Source of the DNA: Microplitis mediator
Taxonomy: Eukaryota; Arthropoda; Insecta; Hymenoptera; Braconidae
DNA: 64,000 nucleotides
Reading direction: 5' to 3'
Assembly (NCBI RefSeq): GCF_029852145.1
Contig: NC_079969.1
Span: forward strand, 23,118,459-23,182,458
The position numbers and the translations under genes are program-made. Positions within the stretch are counted from its first letter, which is position 1. Each line of letters starts with the position of its first letter. Positions 62,709-64,000 of the stretch are shown here, piece after piece. A model generated the notes under the pieces. The model was given only the letters and a program-made list of their open reading frames with translations. It had not been told where the DNA came from and made no database searches.

Positions 62709-62815
62709 GGTGACCGCTCTTTATATCTCAGCCAAAAACATCTCAGTCAAAATATCTCATATAAAATATCTCAGTCACTAATATCTCAATGCAAAAAAAT
62801 CTCATGACAATAATG
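62709..62815. mobile_element. GGTGACC end, ATCTCA repeat variant (partial)
   Basis: GGTGACCGCTCTTTATATCTC is followed by repeated ATATCTCAGTCAAA units, the same layout as the left ends at 218, 47050 and 57973. No AACC right end or target duplication was found, so it is truncated or too diverged. Confidence 0.5.
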
Positions 62816-64000
62816 TATTACGGTAGTTGTCGGGTAATGGGCATAGTGTCAGAAAGTTTAAAAATTTTTTATACTTATTAAGGGTATTCAGATATTATTA
62901 TCATTAAAATTTGAAGTCGATTGACCATCTCTAATTCAAAATATTTATAATCAAAGTTAGGATCATTAACATTGCGAACAATTACGAGTATGCGTTTCAA
63001 GCCGTGTTCGTGATTCTAATAAAAAAACTAACAGTCAGAAACTTTTGAAAAACTAACAGAAAATTAATGAATTTGTCCTGAATTTATTTAAAAAAAAAAA
63101 AAATAAAGTATTCACCATCTTATTATTGAGATATAGCAACGCAAAGTTCAACAATAAATGAAAAAATATACATGTCGGTGAATTGGAAAAAAACAATCTG
63201 ACAACGCTGTATGCGAGTATACATAGTATTGTTTGAGCGGTAAATTTAAATATATACTCAGTACACTATACAGCCACTGGCAGAGCATATGCGACGTTGT
63301 CAAATTTTAATTTAAGAAAATGTTCAATAGTATTTGTGTATACGTATTTATGAGTAGTGTGTAGGTAAACTTCTCACGGGTACAGTATCAAACAAAAGCA
63401 ATGTCTCGTTTTAACTACCACCTATCCTACTCTTACCGCGTATATGACTCACAACTTTTTGACAATATTGTAGCAGGACAACTACCTTAAGCTTGTATGT
63501 CTCGGGTTTATAATTCTCAAATATCGAATTTACAAAATTTTTTTATCGGTTTAAATCGAGAAATAGTATAATTATATTCATGATATTGTAGATGACAGCA
63601 TGTGTTTAGTATAATATTACATTGAGCTGCTTCTCTTATAATATAGTATTATTATTAACTCTCAGGCAAAACGTGAATTTTTAGAGGTTATATTAATATT
63701 CATTTACTAATTTGTATGATTGAATTGTATTTTTAATTATATAATTGTATTTTTTAATTTAAACATTTTTTAAACATGCAGCTCAAGAAGGAGCCACCTG
63801 ACATAATTTCAAATCAATCAATTAAAATTTTCGTATGAAAAAATTTTGATAAAAAATTCCAGTGTTGTCGGCTAATCTGCGAGTGTCAAAAATAACGAAA
63901 ACTCTCAAGAAATCAATCAGTTGACTTTTTTTATGCTTCATTATTTTTTTCTCCTCGAAAATACTTTCAATTTGTTTTTTACTGATTAAAGTGTTTGTTG
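62816..64000. other. No supported feature
   Basis: AT-rich sequence to the end of the window with no recognisable gene or element. Confidence 0.5.

Overview
The window looks like AT-rich, non-coding DNA from an animal nuclear genome, most likely an insect. It has no operons or bacterial-type gene packing, its ORFs are short and scattered, and there are long (TA)n microsatellites, a Pol III-type A-box/B-box pair, and very dense, nested miniature transposons. A braconid or other hymenopteran origin is only a guess from the repeat style. One small ORF (48920-49063, 47 codons, a basic N-terminus and a C-terminal membrane segment, followed by AATAAA signals) is a plausible gene. No other long protein gene, rRNA or intact tRNA could be supported.

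The real content is a landscape of non-autonomous mobile elements, most of them bounded by base-by-base reading of terminal inverted repeats (TIRs) and target-site duplications (TSDs). Superfamily 1 has the terminal frame CACKGWAAAAA flanked by TA. It carries unrelated, swappable palindromic interiors: GGTAGC/GCTACC (9045-10315, 31279-31412, 32489-32870), TATGGGAA (9136-10151, 56128-56722), GCTAGC (16955-17324), CACCGG (24921-25567, 47455-47830, 50087-51096, 57551-58796), GGAGTGAAT (57595-57922), GGTAAGAAAT plus a ~371-383 bp unit (27486-28403, 35014-35905, 42783-43607, 52895-53421), and short hairpins at 11480-11550 and 11902-12066. Superfamily 2 begins GGTG and ends AACC with 8-bp TSDs. Its ends are arrays of short repeats in which one word has been exchanged: ATATCC at 218-644, GATCC at 10344-10641 and 56376-56656, ATAACC at 47050-47301 and 57973-58434, and ATCTCA from 62709. 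Superfamily 3 begins GGGGAGG at TA targets (39695-40697, 45384-45841, 47017-48063). Superfamily 4 begins CCCGYATGAAAA and has an ATATATG-rich interior (6979-7692, 19100-19911, 39244-41064). There are also small hairpin elements, a 1-kb foldback (22914-23935) and older repeat families.

Several elements sit inside others: 9136-10151 in 9045-10315, 39695-40697 in 39244-41064, two elements in 47017-48063, two in 56128-56722, and two in 57551-58796. In four cases a second copy in the same window still shows the empty site, so element boundaries and TSDs can be read directly. A tandem segmental duplication (33594-34916 and 34917-36440) has one transposon in its second copy only.

The remaining intervals are AT-rich sequence in which I see no exon, RNA gene or mobile element that I can defend. 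The elements appear to be non-autonomous: no transposase ORF is visible, so any mobilising enzyme must be encoded elsewhere.
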